Shown: positions 36,185 through 47,746 of the stretch, one piece after another | How the letters are laid out: every line of letters begins with the position of its first letter | How positions within the stretch are numbered: the first letter of the stretch is position 1 | Translations under genes and position numbers: made by a program | Source: Parapristionchus giblindavisi | Taxonomy: Eukaryota; Nematoda; Chromadorea; Rhabditida; Diplogasteridae | DNA length: 64,000 nucleotides | Direction: 5' to 3' | Assembly (NCBI GenBank): GCA_943737045.1 | Contig: CALSFV010000061.1 | Coordinates: 310,001 to 374,000, forward strand | Notes under the pieces: generated by a model | Database searches by the model: none | What the model saw: only the letters and a program-made list of their open reading frames with translations | Told to the model about the DNA's origin: nothing

Positions 36185-36480
36185 TTGGATTCGAGATGGG
36201 CCTTCAAGTTCACTTGATAGTGTGAAGATCGGGCTTAGGCTCGTCTGCTGGCGCCTTATCTGTATCAAGCCACTGACGATTACACTCATCCTTGTCATAT
36301 ACACATCTTTCATCCCCACTGATGACATGGCCGAATCAATCGAATTGACGCCGCAGGGCTAGTAGAGACACTGCGGCATGGACCCTGGTGTCACGGTGGT
36401 GAATTTGATCGGTGACGAAAACATGAGTCATGCTCAGACGGACGATGAGAAGGACTGACGAGAACATATTATTAGGCTGG
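36185..36480 (-). pseudogene. Fragment of a second mariner transposase
   Basis: Reading leftward from about 36425: LLALRRQFD, a stop, then FGHVISGDERCVYDKDE, RQWLDTDKAPADEPKPDLHT. This matches the mariner core (F-x-W-L-x-x-x-ITGDEKW, then K-x-x-x-QW-L, then E/P-x-PKPxLH). The first catalytic Asp is kept in SGDE; flanks and TIRs were not found. Confidence 0.7.
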
Positions 36481-36948
36481 GGAAATAGGTGTCCCACGAG
36501 TATGGAGAGAAGAGGCCCCAGCGATAAACGACAAGAGAAATATGATGACATTTTTATCCGCTTTGGAAAAATAAGGATAGACTTCTAGTTCAATTCAATT
36601 CAACTCAACTTCAATTTTTTATTTCAACGTAGTCTTTTGAAATATAAAAATGTTTGAAAAAGAGTTTTTTTTGTAGATTAGACAGATTAAACATACTTCG
36701 CTTCAATGCTCCCTATCCTTACATTATCCATGATCGTTGATGTTTGATGTCACTTTTAAGAATAATATCTTTATGTCGGTTTCAGGCATGCATGATTTCA
36801 GCTAGCATTTAAGGTGAAGCATTATATACAACATGCATTTGTACTCTAGTGAATTACTCAACATGCAATACTGAAGTAAGGCCCACTGTTTCGGGTTCTA
36901 GACAGCGGAACCCTACTGCCATACCATAACCGATCCGGACGATCACTA

Positions 36949-39900
36949 ATGTGTTCCCAATCCTTGTTCGAACTTCCTGACGAGAGTCCCGTCTACGACT
37001 TTGTTTGGTTCGTTTATTGATTTATTGATTTATTGATTAATCGGGATATCGTCTCAGGGACGTGTCGGTGCAGTATAGGCGCTGGAGTTATTATATAGCT
37101 GTAGTGCTAGGCCCACTCGATATCACTGCCAACCTTTTCAGCATATTTCTCCTAACAAGGTAATATTTTGGGCTCTATTTCGGATTAGAACCGATGAATG
37201 AGTACCGACTGGATGATAACCATTTGCATATGAGAGACAACCGCTAATGAATAAACAAATTATGGTTATCATCGAGTTGGTTCTTATTAATCGGTTCTTA
37301 TTCGACCTAGTGACTATTTTTGACCATGATTTGAAAATAATAATAATAATAATTATTATTATTATTATTAAAATAAAATAAAAATTTAGAAAATCTCTTC
37401 ATTCACCGGTCAACTCCGTGTTCGTTATGATGGCATTGAATCAAACAATACTGCTAACGTTTTTCACCATCACGACTATTCATAATGTCACACGAGATGA
37501 TAGCTATTTCTTCTAGTTATTTTGCGATAAATATACATATATCAGTGATGTACATTTTCCGTTTTTCGATATTCCAAATTTTCCAAATTTTCCGTGAAAT
37601 AATTTTGGAAATTTTCCGAAAACTTTTTTCCGCGCAGCCCTGGTATATATTATGCAATCGTTTTATTTTTTCAATCTCTCTCCCTTTTTTGTATAATCGC
37701 AAGGGAAATTATTCAAATATCAATGTGTTTTTCTTCCAGTAAATTCTTCTTTACATATTCCTTTGCCGTATTTGAAATAACAGAAGCGTTCTGTGTGCTC
37801 ATCTTTGACTCCTTCACCCCGTGGCTGGCAGGTGCTCTCATATTGACATATTAACAACTGACATCTCAACTGACATTATTGACATCTCATATTGACCGTA
37901 TATGATACACTTGTTTATTTGGTACGAGAGTAGGCGGCAGCGGCCACAATGTGTTTCTATGTTTAGAGAGAGCCCAAGTGAGATAGTACGTAGATCAGAG
38001 GGAGAGAGAGCCAGGAGGGAAGGGAGGAAAAAGTGGTAAGGGATCTATAGAATATTTCTGTGCTTAGCGACTAGTATGCAACGCAATTACACAAATGTAT
38101 CTTATAAAATACCGACAATATATCTAAAAGTTTCGTACAATAAATTTTTACCTTTAGTTGTTTTGACATCAGTTCGAATAGCGTCTATACGAAGTCGAGG
38201 AAGATGGGAACCAACTTATCGAAATATGACTGAATATTGCTTGGCCGTTCTTGTGCTGATTTTGATTGGAACAATTCCTTTATCATTAATGATCTCTACA
38301 TCCCAATACGAATGGAGAGATATCTGCAAGACTCAGAGGTTACCATTAAAGATACATATATAATAAATTAATATAATACTAATATATAACATAGTAACAT
38401 TCATCTTTGCAAGTCGTAGCGTAGTATTTATGCGTACTCCTCTACCTATCTATAATCTATCAGGAATTATACTTTTCTTGTGCACCGTATAAAGTATATT
38501 ATTAAAATATATGATCAACATACAAAATGCTTGTGAAATAAATAAATACTTAGAATACATCATTTTTGATTTCATTGAATCCACATGAAAGACCCGCGAT
38601 CATGTAGATCACTCGCATCTCTCTTCTTTGAATCTCCGGTTTTGCAGGGTAATATTAGAGTAAGTAGCGCGCAAAAAGTACTTAAAAGTAACTTACCCTT
38701 TACTTACTTTTTTGTTACTGTTTTGCTATTTCATGAGTATATAGCGAAAAAGTAAGTAAGCAGTAAATTATCTTTTGTGCGCTACTTACTGTAATATTAC
38801 CCTGCAAAACCGGAGATGCCAAGTGATGTGCGAGTAGTGAGCGCCAACTCATCTAGCCCATAGCGCAGTGGAAAACGTTATTATTTCCCAATTCCCAGTT
38901 GGATTTTCTGAAACCGAAAATACCTTAAATACCGAAACCGAAAATTTCCCAACCGAACTTTACCGAAAATTGGTTTCCCAAACGGTATTTTCCCAATTTT
39001 TTGTCCTAAATGTCTTATCACCCTTGTATTTATCTTTACTCTAATTTTAATAATTATTGCTTAAAAAAGACAATATTTCATTCAGTGATGACGTTTCTAT
39101 CGCTTATGTTGTGAACTACAATGAAAATGCCACCAAAAATAATTGTTTGGTAAGTTTTTTTTTGGAATTGTACTTACGCATAGAAAAATAAGTGTTAGCC
39201 ACGAAACATTTTGCAAACAAGCAAACATTATCTTCTCCATTTCCGTGTATTTGATTTCGAGTTTTTCTTTTTATGTATTTGTCACATAAGTAATCTCTCC
39301 GTAAGAAATGATAAATATTATTATTATTTTGATTATTAATATTCGTTTTAAGTTGCTGAGGATATTCCACTACGTTTCTGCAATAATTCACAACTTCCTC
39401 CCTTGCATTCTACTCATAATTTTGACAACAATATTACAGAAAGAATTAGGAAAGGTGAGCGGTTTACAGTTTATTCAACTATAATTAATGTTTGTTTTAA
39501 GATAAAAAGAAGTCGATTGAAGATGAAGGAGAGAAATTTCTCTAATTGTTCTAACGTAGAAGAGGAGACTGAAAGAATGGAAAAAAATTCCGCAATGCTT
39601 TTGTGGATCGTTTTAGCCACTCTTACTGCGCAGATTCCACAAGGTTTGCTGATTTCACGTTAGTTCAATATGGGAGAGAGATGGGAATAGTGGGGCTAAA
39701 GAGGTGCTGAGGCGACTTTTGCCTTCACTGTCGTGCGCTGTATGGTGTGTTTTCGCAATTTCATAATAATGAAACGATAGTTCATTAGTCAGAGCGGCGC
39801 ACCTTAGACAGGTTTGGTGACGCGGCGGAGAGTGCGACAGAGAGAATCATTTGACGCCATCTCGACACCATCTTTCTTCTAATATTCGATTGATTTTCTA

Positions 39901-40616
39901 CTAATTTCTTCTAGTAATCTAGTAATTTATCGACGTTGGGCAATATTTAAAAATATTTTCCAGCTTTCTTTTCCATTGGTTCGGCATTGTCTAACACGTT
40001 TCGTGAGAACATATTCCGTCCGCTAGGTATGTTTTAAATGTCCCGCTTAAGTACTTCCGAGTCTGCTACAGTTATTAAACTTTGGCAATATCAATCAATC
40101 AATTTATTCATATCAAGAATAATAATAGATAATATAATATAATATAATAATACACTGACGGCAAACTGTCTCATATTTGAGTCATAGGTTATCTAACATC
40201 CGACAATTAGACAAACGTTCTCACATATGTGAGATAACTTAGTTAGCTTACCCCAGTCCCCGTTACCATCTCGAGCGAGAGAGTATTTTCCAGCGTGTCT
40301 TTTTGAGAGAGTTTGGAGTAAGCTAACCTTTCTCTATAGCTGAACAGTTAGACAACCTATATCTTTTTTTATATCTAAGAGAATTTGCCGTGAGTGTATA
40401 ATAATTTAAAAAAATTCGAATTTTTATAGTTTTATTATAGAAAACATGATAGTGCTAATGACCATCGCTAGTTCCACATGTAATCTAATGATTTATGTTG
40501 CGATGTCGAAGAAGTTTAGAGATATGCTACAATGGGCTTGGTTCAGAACTAAAATTTTCTGTAAACAAAGCGACGATAAAAAAATAACGAAGATTGCAAT
40601 TAGTGTAATGGGCTAG
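36949..40616 (+). CDS. Peptide GPCR, FMRFamide/myosuppressin-receptor-like, 10 exons
   Basis: Exons: 36949-37007, 37058-37159, 37390-37486, 37740-37831, 38158-38338, 39086-39149, 39353-39454, 39502-39643, 39964-40026, 40441-40616. Seven helices follow in order: TM1 IAVVLGPLDITANLFSIFLL, TM2 after RKSLHSPVN, TM3 ending LTSVRIASIRSR, TM4 YCLAVLVLILIGTIPLSLM, TM5 LPCILLIILTTIL, TM6 WIVLATLTAQIPQ, TM7 STCNLMIYVAM then SKKFRDML. The basic ICL3 (IKRSRLKMKERN) and the IPQ-type TM6 fit nematode dmsr/frpr receptors. The N-terminus has no signal peptide, normal for the class. The join of exons 3 and 4 is out of phase and about 15 residues of the TM2-TM3 loop are missing; a 100-bp hAT-like MITE (37543-37642) lies in that intron. 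Either a small exon was missed or the gene is newly damaged. Confidence 0.8.
37543..37642. mobile_element. Small hAT-like MITE in intron 3 of the GPCR
   Basis: Starts CAGTGATG, ends CGCGCAGCCCTG, with imperfect 8-bp flanks ACATATAT and GTATATAT. The right end resembles the 35600 element terminus. Confidence 0.5.
38632..38817. mobile_element. Palindromic MITE in intron 5 of the GPCR
   Basis: ATCTCCGGTTTTGCAGGGTAATATTA at the left is repeated as an exact inverse at the right; AGTAAGTAGCGCGC and GCGCTACTTACT continue the pairing inward. Confidence 0.8.
39650..39840 (+). repeat. Dispersed repeat, CACGTTAGTTCAA family
   Basis: Shares GGGAATAGTGGGGC, TGTCGTGCGCTGT..TTCGCA and CACCTTAGACAGGTTTGGT with 48058-48250 and 32590-32790. 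Sits in GPCR intron 8. Confidence 0.6.
40153..40396. mobile_element. MITE family D (TA target) in the last GPCR intron
   Basis: Ends CACTGACGGCAAA and TTTGCCGTGAGTG, flanked by TA on each side. 244 bp. A reverse copy lies at 47515-47746 and a partial one at about 15712-15868. Confidence 0.8.
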
Positions 40617-41192
40617 ATAGAAATATTTCATTCCTTTAAAAATTTTTCTGTAATATTTATTAGATATACGATAAATAAAGTATTTTGGACTATATTTTGT
40701 ATATATGACATGTATTTTCATAACGAGCAAGCAAAATTCCCATTGTTAGAAAAGCATGGTGGATTATAGAAATATTCTCCATTCACCTTGGCCAGAAACC
40801 TAATAAATGCCGAGTTGTCTGTCATGTTGGAATTAGATCCGGGTGTTCTTCCTGCGGGATTGTTTAAGATGGAGTCTTTGTCTCTCTTAGCCACGCAGAT
40901 TGCCTGAAAAAGTTTGCGATAGTCGTTGATTACGAAATGTTATTGAAATGCTAAATGCTCGAAATTTCTTTTAATCAATTTCGAAATGATTGTTTTTTTA
41001 GACAACGCGAAATGAGTGGAATGATTGCATACTTTGCCTGAGAAGATTTATCAGTGATAATTTCTTGGATTGGTTAAAAAAGAATAAGGTGTCGCATATT
41101 GTCGTAATCTAATAAATTTTACTGTGCAAGTACTTTTTTCTCTCTCTATCTTTCTGCCTGTTGATTACGATGAGCCCACGATTCATGCAAAT

Positions 41193-41913
41193 TTACATTT
41201 ACATTTGAAACACATTTATCAAGAGTTCGTTAGGTCGAAGGCTCTGTTATGCATAGCGATCCAATTCCTGCTCTTCGCTTCGCTTAGGAAGTTACATCCA
41301 ACTGTCTTCCGAAAGAGGTCGCTCCATCTTGACGGGGGCCTCCCTTTTCTTCTGCTCCGACGGGGGAACCACTCGATCACGGATCGGCTCCACTTCAAGC
41401 ACTCGTCATTGGCGAGCTTATGCACCCAGAGCCACTTCCTCTTCAGCGCTGTACAAACGAAATTCTGAACCAGAGTCATGCCCCGCAACCGCTCACAAGA
41501 GACATGGTCGAGCACGGTGCAGCCCACCATCCAACGCTCCATTTTTCTTTGAGCCACGGCTAATCGATTCATTTGTGCTTTATTCAGTGCCCAGCTCTCA
41601 CAACCATATAATAAATATACACTCATTGAATAACCTACGCTTATGTGTCATTGGGATACCCTTATTGACCATGAATGCCCTATGTTTATGAAATGCCCCA
41701 AAACCCGCTTGAATCCGACGCCCAACTTCCCCATCCTCCTTCCCCGTTATGTTGATTGATGCACCCAAGTACACCACCTTATCAACCAGTTTCACTTCCC
41801 TGCCTGCCACAGTAACTATTCTAGGAATAGGCTTGGAAGTCATCCCTATTGTTTTATCCCCATTTAATACCAGTCCAACCTTTCCCAATTCCCTCTCAAG
41901 CTCAAGCTCAAGC
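41193..41913 (-). mobile_element. 5'-truncated RTE-like LINE with target-site duplication
   Basis: The 11-mer TTCATGCAAAT flanks it at 41182-41192 and 41914-41924. On the minus strand it encodes part of a reverse transcriptase after the palm (KVGLVLNGDKT, KVVYLGASIN) and the C-terminal tail (LLYGCESWALNK, RKGRPPSRWSDLFRKT), split between two frames. The 3' end finishes in an AAATGTAAATGTAA repeat tail, typical of RTE elements. Confidence 0.85.
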
Positions 41914-42070
41914 TTCATGCAAATAAGATTTCTTAAATGTTTTTTGCTCTGTTTATTGTCCAAATGAACTAAAGTTTCCTTATTATCTATATTTCCTATT
42001 TAATTTTTTATAACCTAATCTGTTACTCTAACTACTATTGTTTCAGAGTCTAGTGGACGATGTTTTCCAT

Positions 42071-42604
42071 CATGGCTGGGATTTTTTGATTTTGATTTTT
42101 TGAATTTTTTGACCATTTCAAAAAATTTAAAATCAAAAAAGTTTTTGAATTTTTCTCAAAAAAAAATCAAAAAAAATTATACGTAGAACAGTACCGTTCA
42201 AACGACAAAAAATGAAACATTTGTGGAAAATTGTGACAACATTTGACAAAACTTAACAAAATTCCCATTTTTATCATTTTTCACGGTCTTGATGAAGAGG
42301 ATTCTAAGGGTTTCAGTGTTGATTAGTGTGCCGAATGCACTGACGTAGAATTTTTAAAAAGTGAAAAAATTATTGTATCATGTTTTTCATGTTTCAGAAT
42401 TCAGCTTATTGCGTAATTGACTGTTTTAACCACTTTTCAGGCAAAAATGATGTGTCTGAATTTCTTATTTTCTGAATTTATATCCTTTTAAACAAAGTAT
42501 AGAATTTTTTCAAAAAAATTTTGAATTCAAAAAAATTAGAGGCATTTTTTTGAATTTTTTTATCAAAAATTTTTTGAAATTATTTTCAAAAAATCCCAGC
42601 CCTG
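42071..42604. mobile_element. hAT-type MITE inserted in a pseudogene exon
   Basis: Ends CATGGCTGGGATTTTTTGA and TCAAAAAATCCCAGCCCTG; the 8-mer TTTTCCAT flanks both sides (42063-42070, 42605-42612). The same family lies at 59004-59438. Confidence 0.88.
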
Positions 42605-43329
42605 TTTTCCATGCCTATATTGACAATCACTGTGAAGAGATTGTATACAGTGCATTGAGAGCTAGAGAACTCAGTATTGGAGATGATTATACGGTACATT
42701 TCGACACAAACAAACGGTTATTTTTCTCTGTTACTTGCTACTCAATTATGTCTTTCAATAGTTTATTTATCTGTTTTGTACTGTATTTTCTTGTAAAACG
42801 CATTAAATTATTATATTAATATTACATTGAAAATAAAACAATTCCCTGGGTAAGGTACCCTATGGGAATTATGCCAAGTCAAATAAGCGATTAATTCATT
42901 TATATGACCACGAATCTTTTCCTTATCAAAACTTACCTTACATAATGATAATAAAAATATAGAAAAACATGAGAATAGTCAAACTACAATTAACTATTTC
43001 AATGCAATAAATTTAAAAAAATAACAGAGTTCTTCTAGATAAGCTTTGCTTATTATATTTCTTTTAAATGTAATTCTATAAAAATATTTATATTATCATT
43101 TTTAATAAAATCATTTTGATCATCTATAAGTCTGATGTTTATTTTCTTTATTTCTTTAATTACTTTATGATACATTAATTGTTTTGGTTCAGTACTAATA
43201 GCTCCAATCTTATTTCTTATTAGGTGAATTCATAAGTAACGCTCGTTTTTCGCTTTCCAAAAAAATTGTCGCAAAATTTAATAAAGCATGGAGACTTCTA
43301 GAAATATTTTCTATTCGTATCGGTCACCT

Positions 43330-44832
43330 TCTGCCTTCTACCCGGCAGTTTCGGGATCCCTTCGTGATAACAGGACTGGGGCAAACTCCGGAAATAGGTG
43401 TCGAGTTCGGTATGGATAGTGGTTCGGTATTTGATGCTTTGCCCTTTGAGGAAGTGATGGAGCGCCGCCAAGAGATGGCAACCATAGTCGGCAAGGTCGG
43501 GTGAGTACGGAGGGTGGGGGAGTACAGTTCAGTCATATCCCGTTGTGTCGCTATTTTCGTATTAGTTCGAGCGTTGTCATGTTTACATTAGATTCGAATC
43601 TCCTTCCCGCGTGATTGTTCGAGGAGGAGTCGTAGCTTCCGCAGCTAAAGAGTGTAGACATATGTCATGACAGTGGTACCCTCGGGGAGGAGTTCCCAGT
43701 ACTCGACTCCCCCTACCGAATACCGGATGCACACCATCACTTTTTGGCGGCGAAAATCGGGTTTGGGGGCATCTGCTCGCAATTCGCGCTCACCGAACCA
43801 CAGTCTCTTTGGCTCTTTGTAATCGTAGGGCACCCACTTTTCATCACCGGTTATAACGTTGACCAGCCAAACAAGCCGGCGACGTAGAGTTAGAAAAGTC
43901 TTTGCCATGTCCAGTCGGCGATCCTTGTCGTAGACGGCTAGGACGTGGGGTAAACATCTGGAACTTCTTCGGTTTCTGGCCACCCCCCCTCAACCCCCCA
44001 CGCCCCATTTCGATCTTTTCGATCGAATGGAGCGGTCGTCCTCACTAGGAGGACGATGTCCACGGGGGCGAAATGCTCCCCGAGCTCTCCTCGAAATGGG
44101 AGAGCTCTGGACTGAACCGGAGAGAATTGGTCAATCAATAATCTCTTACATTTTTGAGTTTATTTCCTTCAACAATAATAGGAGGAAGATAACCATCATG
44201 AGGTTCACCTGTTATTATATCAACTCGAGCTACATTCCTTCTTATCTCATCTATATTCAATCAATCATTCATTTATTCATTTATTGGATCTTCTTCGATT
44301 CCGGCAACATCTATCTTGAGGAGAGCTCGGGGAGCATTTCGCCCCCTGGACATCCTCCCAGTGAGGAGGACGACCCCTCCATTCGATCGAAAAGATCGAA
44401 ATGAGGGGGGGGGGTGGCCAGAAACCGAAGAAGACATCTTACCTATTTTCACTTATTTCCGCAAGTGTGAATGATATGTACCACAATGCTCTGGCTGACC
44501 CCAAGTGCCTTTGCAATATCACCGGTGTCGGGATACGGATCAGCCTCTCCCTCTTCGAGCAATCGATCGAGATCCACCTCCGGTAGGCGACTGGGTTGGT
44601 CTTCATTTTCGAGGGAAAAGTCCTCTTTCTCGAATTTGAAGACTCACTTTCTCACCGCTATTACGTGAGGCACATGTGAGGGGTACACCTCTGCTAGGTC
44701 ATGTTGGAAGCCAGGGCGTTTCAAGCCCGAGAGGAAGAGGAATAAAATAACGTTGCGAATGCGAATTCCGTCGGGGGCGAAATTGCGAGGTTTTCTCGCC
44801 TGGAGGACACGCGGGAACTGAATCGAAAACAA
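43330..44832 (-). pseudogene. Mariner transposase, broken by frameshifts and an insertion
   Basis: From 44832 leftward: an N-terminal helix-turn-helix region (VILFLFLSGLK, then PEVDLDRLLEEGE, IAKALGVSQSIV), then after the nested element DKDRRLDMAKTFL, VNVITGDEKWVPYDYKE, KPDFRRQKVMVC, VEYWELLPEGTT, and a frameshifted C-terminal half with HDNART and YSPTL fragments. The catalytic ITGDE and HDN motifs are recognisable, but several stops and shifts rule out function. Confidence 0.85.
43964..44433. mobile_element. Fold-back element nested in the mariner
   Basis: Arms of about 115 bp: CTTCTTCGGTTTCTGGCCACC...CCCCGAGCTCTCCTC at the left is answered by its inverse at 44310-44433. It splits the transposase between the helix-turn-helix and the VPHEL-like linker. 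Confidence 0.75.
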
Positions 44833-45455
44833 CCACAGGTTATTTGAGGGACAGCCTATCTAGTGTATACAGCATGTATGCTGGCAATAACAACAGGGCA
44901 AGAACGAGGTGACTGAAGTTGGGACAAAAAAACGAGCGTTACTTATGAATTCACCTAATATTTTAAATAACGAGTTAATATTATTATCATTAAATATGAA
45001 TAAGCTATTAAATTGCAATAAATATAAATATTATCTGTAATATTTTTATTATTTTTTTCTTTAATCATAGTATTCACTAAATTATTATTTTCATCTATAT
45101 TTGTATTATGAATTAACAATTCAAACCCCAAATATGAAATATTTATTTCTCAATCTAATTTTATTAAAGCTATTTCATATTGTTTCTAATATTTTCTTTG
45201 GTAATGAATAGTACTCAAATGTTATATCGTTACACGAAAAATGGAGATTTAAATAAACCATTTAATTAATAAAAAATTGCAATCCATATTTTAATCCTAC
45301 AACAATTTATCGCTTAAAATATAAAAAAATTGTAATTTTTCTATTACTTAATTTTAAAAAAAGTCATAAATTACATTGTTTTCATGAAAGAATTTATTTA
45401 AATATTCTAGGAATATTTATCAAAAAAAAAAAAACAATAAGCAGATTACTGTTTA

Positions 45456-47100
45456 CTAAACAATGGAATTTAAAAGAGTTTGAAGATTTTCCAAATTTTT
45501 ATACAATGTATCGATGTAGTCGTTCAGTTCGTCGGTGGGACTATCAAAATACCGCAATTGCCGCTTCGTGAGGCCAATTTCTAGTCTTTTAAGGAGGTCT
45601 TTGGTGGGATCGACTTGTTCACGAGCCAATTCGATCTTGCTTGAGAGATCCCACTTATCCAAATATAACTTTGCGATCTTTAACCAGGAGTTGTCGTCGT
45701 GTTGATTTTTCACAGTAGAATATTCTTTTTTCCATTCATAATTTGGAAAAGTTGTGATGATTGCGCTTTTGATATCTGGATAAACCTTAAAATCGTATGC
45801 CGGGGCAAAGTCAACAATTGCGGCGTGCTTCGTCCCTTTCCACCTTCCTAAAATCAATAAATCAATTATATTTACAGTTCTTTCAGACTCTGCAACAAAC
45901 CGCAGTTTTGTCCATGTAGATCATTAATGAATAGAAGCACTCTAAGCATAACCAATTGAACAACTACATCTCCGCAAAGGCTATTATCATCAATAACGCT
46001 TTCAAGAAGCTCAAATCTGTCGTCCCATTGAGTAGCAATGTAACTAAAATATGCAGAGATGAATATGTAAAGCTGTAAAATCCTTACGTGTTTGTTTTGG
46101 TTCCAGTTGACGTGCTAGGTGGAATAATATGAGATTTGGGGGCGACACCGATTAATGCTAATAATTCATAGCAATAAAATTCGGTGATGTCCGGTATCTG
46201 GTCTGAGCCATAATAGCCATAATAGTGGCATCTAAACATTACAGAAATGAATCTTGAATGAATGAATAGAAAACATACTTGACGTTGTACTTTGTATCCG
46301 AATCTGCCCCATGAATACGGACAAACGCAAGTGTGTTCGTGGACCTGCCTCCTAACTCCGCGTCTCGTTCTTCAAAATAACAAATGAATTCGGACTCTTC
46401 ATTTCCCCTGTTTTGATCATGAAGATTGTGAAAGTACTGCTCCGTCGCTCTACGAATTAAGTCGTCGTCGTCAACGGTCCAAGAAGCGACTTTAGAATGT
46501 TGCTGGCTACGAAATTCTTCGAATTCGGCGTATACGTCAAAGAATCCACTCTTCATTAAGCGTTCGTGGTGTTGGATAGCTCGTTTTGCAATTGCAACTT
46601 TGTCCGAGCAGTGCTTCAACACCATCTCAACACATTTTTTGTACAGATTCCACCATGGAAGATCTGCATGTTTCTGAAAATAAACAAATGGAGAGCAATT
46701 TACAGAATTTACTAGCTGTATAATAATTGTTTAACACAATTTTGAATCTCAAAAAAATTTAAATTTATACTCTACTATATCTATATCCAGTAAAAAATGA
46801 AATAAAAATTTGAAAACTTACCACAATAACTTTTCCGCCATGCTGCAAACCAAAAGACTGGATGCTCTCATCGCCGACTCCAAAAAATTCTTTTCCACTT
46901 TCCAAGAACAGTTGTTGATCTTCATTGTTGATTTTCAACTTAGAATAGATTTTTTCGTTCAATTGTTCCAACGTATCCTTAAAAAAACCACATTTAATAA
47001 TTGCTTAGTTTATAAAAGCGCCTACCTCGCTGTTAAATTCGTATCGGAACTTATTGTGGACCACATCAGCGTTGTCTTGCAACTCGATAAACAACTCCAT
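45456..47100 (-). CDS. Ubiquitin-like domain fused to a protein-kinase-like (HipA-like) domain
   Basis: Six exons on the minus strand: 47100-47026, 46977-46822, 46673-46279, 46231-46088, 46043-45876, 45843-45456; about 441 residues, all in phase. Residues 1-77 look like a ubiquitin fold: MELFIELQD..., DTLEQLNEKIYSKLKI, EDQQLFLESGKEF, QSFGLQHGGKVIV. Residues about 130-380 follow a kinase order: KYNVKCHYYG (beta-3-like Lys), EFYCYELLALIGVAP (alpha-C with Glu), YIATQW hinge, then RVLLFINDLHGQNCGLL as catalytic loop (Asp and Asn) and AAIVDFAPAYDF as metal-binding loop. DxHxxN plus APAYD resembles HipA/CtkA-like kinases more than canonical ones. No membrane segment or signal peptide. The exon 6 start is either 45843 (AAG acceptor, with donor after 45876) or 45847 (TAG acceptor, with an earlier donor). 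Family assignment is inference. Confidence 0.75.
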
Positions 47101-47514
47101 TACTGAATCGATAGGTTAATTAAAGGGAGTCTGTCAAGCAAGTCAAGTTGAGGTCATATTACTTATCTGATGCCTTCGACTTCATAAACATAAAAAAACG
47201 TGAAAAAAATGATTTAAAAATTCTGAACGAATTATACAGTGATCTGAAGAGCTTGATCTGGGAACTTCCTAGTTTTATCGGTTTCAGCCGTACATGATCT
47301 GTACATATCGGAACGATTTATTGTAACCGTTGTTTAAAAAAAATTCAAACGTTAAAAAAATTTATTTTTTGACTTTACATTGTCTACTTAGCATAAGATT
47401 AAATGATATTGAAGAAATTTTTTTGAATGGCAGTCTTCCTTTAAATGGATCAATAGAGTAGTGCGGATACTAAGCCTAAGCAAACCTTAACTAAGGAACT
47501 CTGCTGAGTACGAA

Positions 47515-47746
47515 CACTCACGGCAAATTCTCTTAGATATAGGTTGTCTAACTGTTCAGCTATAGAGAAAGGTTAGCTTACTCCAAACTCTCTCAAAAAG
47601 ACACGTTAGATAATACTCTCTCGCTCGGGATAGTAACGAGGACTGGAGTAAGCTAACTAAGTTATCTCACATTTGAGACAACGTTTCTCTAATTGTCGCA
47701 TCTTAGATAACCTATGACTCAAATATGAGACAGTTTGCCGTCAGTG
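47515..47746. mobile_element. MITE family D, reverse copy
   Basis: Starts CACTCACGGCAAATTCTC, ends TTTGCCGTCAGTG; about 400 bp upstream of the Ubl-kinase start codon. Confidence 0.75.

Larger units (their letters stand above)
40890..42716 (+). pseudogene. Dead partial copy of the 52-60 kb gene (exons 10-12), twice interrupted
   Basis: A shortened exon 10 (about 40900-40948, lacking its first 20 bases), exon 11 (41002-41088, intact splice sites, encodes NEWNDCILCLRRFISD) and exon 12 (42047-42070 plus 42613-42716) follow the parent order 55340-55411, 55455-55541, 55769-55896. The intron between exons 11 and 12 received a LINE and exon 12 a hAT-type MITE. The uninterrupted part of exon 12 differs from the parent mostly at silent or conservative sites. 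Confidence 0.85.
43220..44958 (-). mobile_element. Full-length, inactive mariner transposon
   Basis: Terminal inverted repeats TTAGGTGAATTCATAAGTAA and its inverse (continuing ACGCTCGTTTTT) with TA on both outer sides (43218-43219, 44959-44960). Without the 470-bp nested element the length is about 1.27 kb, the normal mariner size. Transposase pieces on the minus strand follow the family order. Confidence 0.88.

Noticed and set aside
41124..41967. Plus-strand frames over the LINE
   Set aside because: The reverse-transcriptase motifs are on the minus strand; plus frames are shadows.
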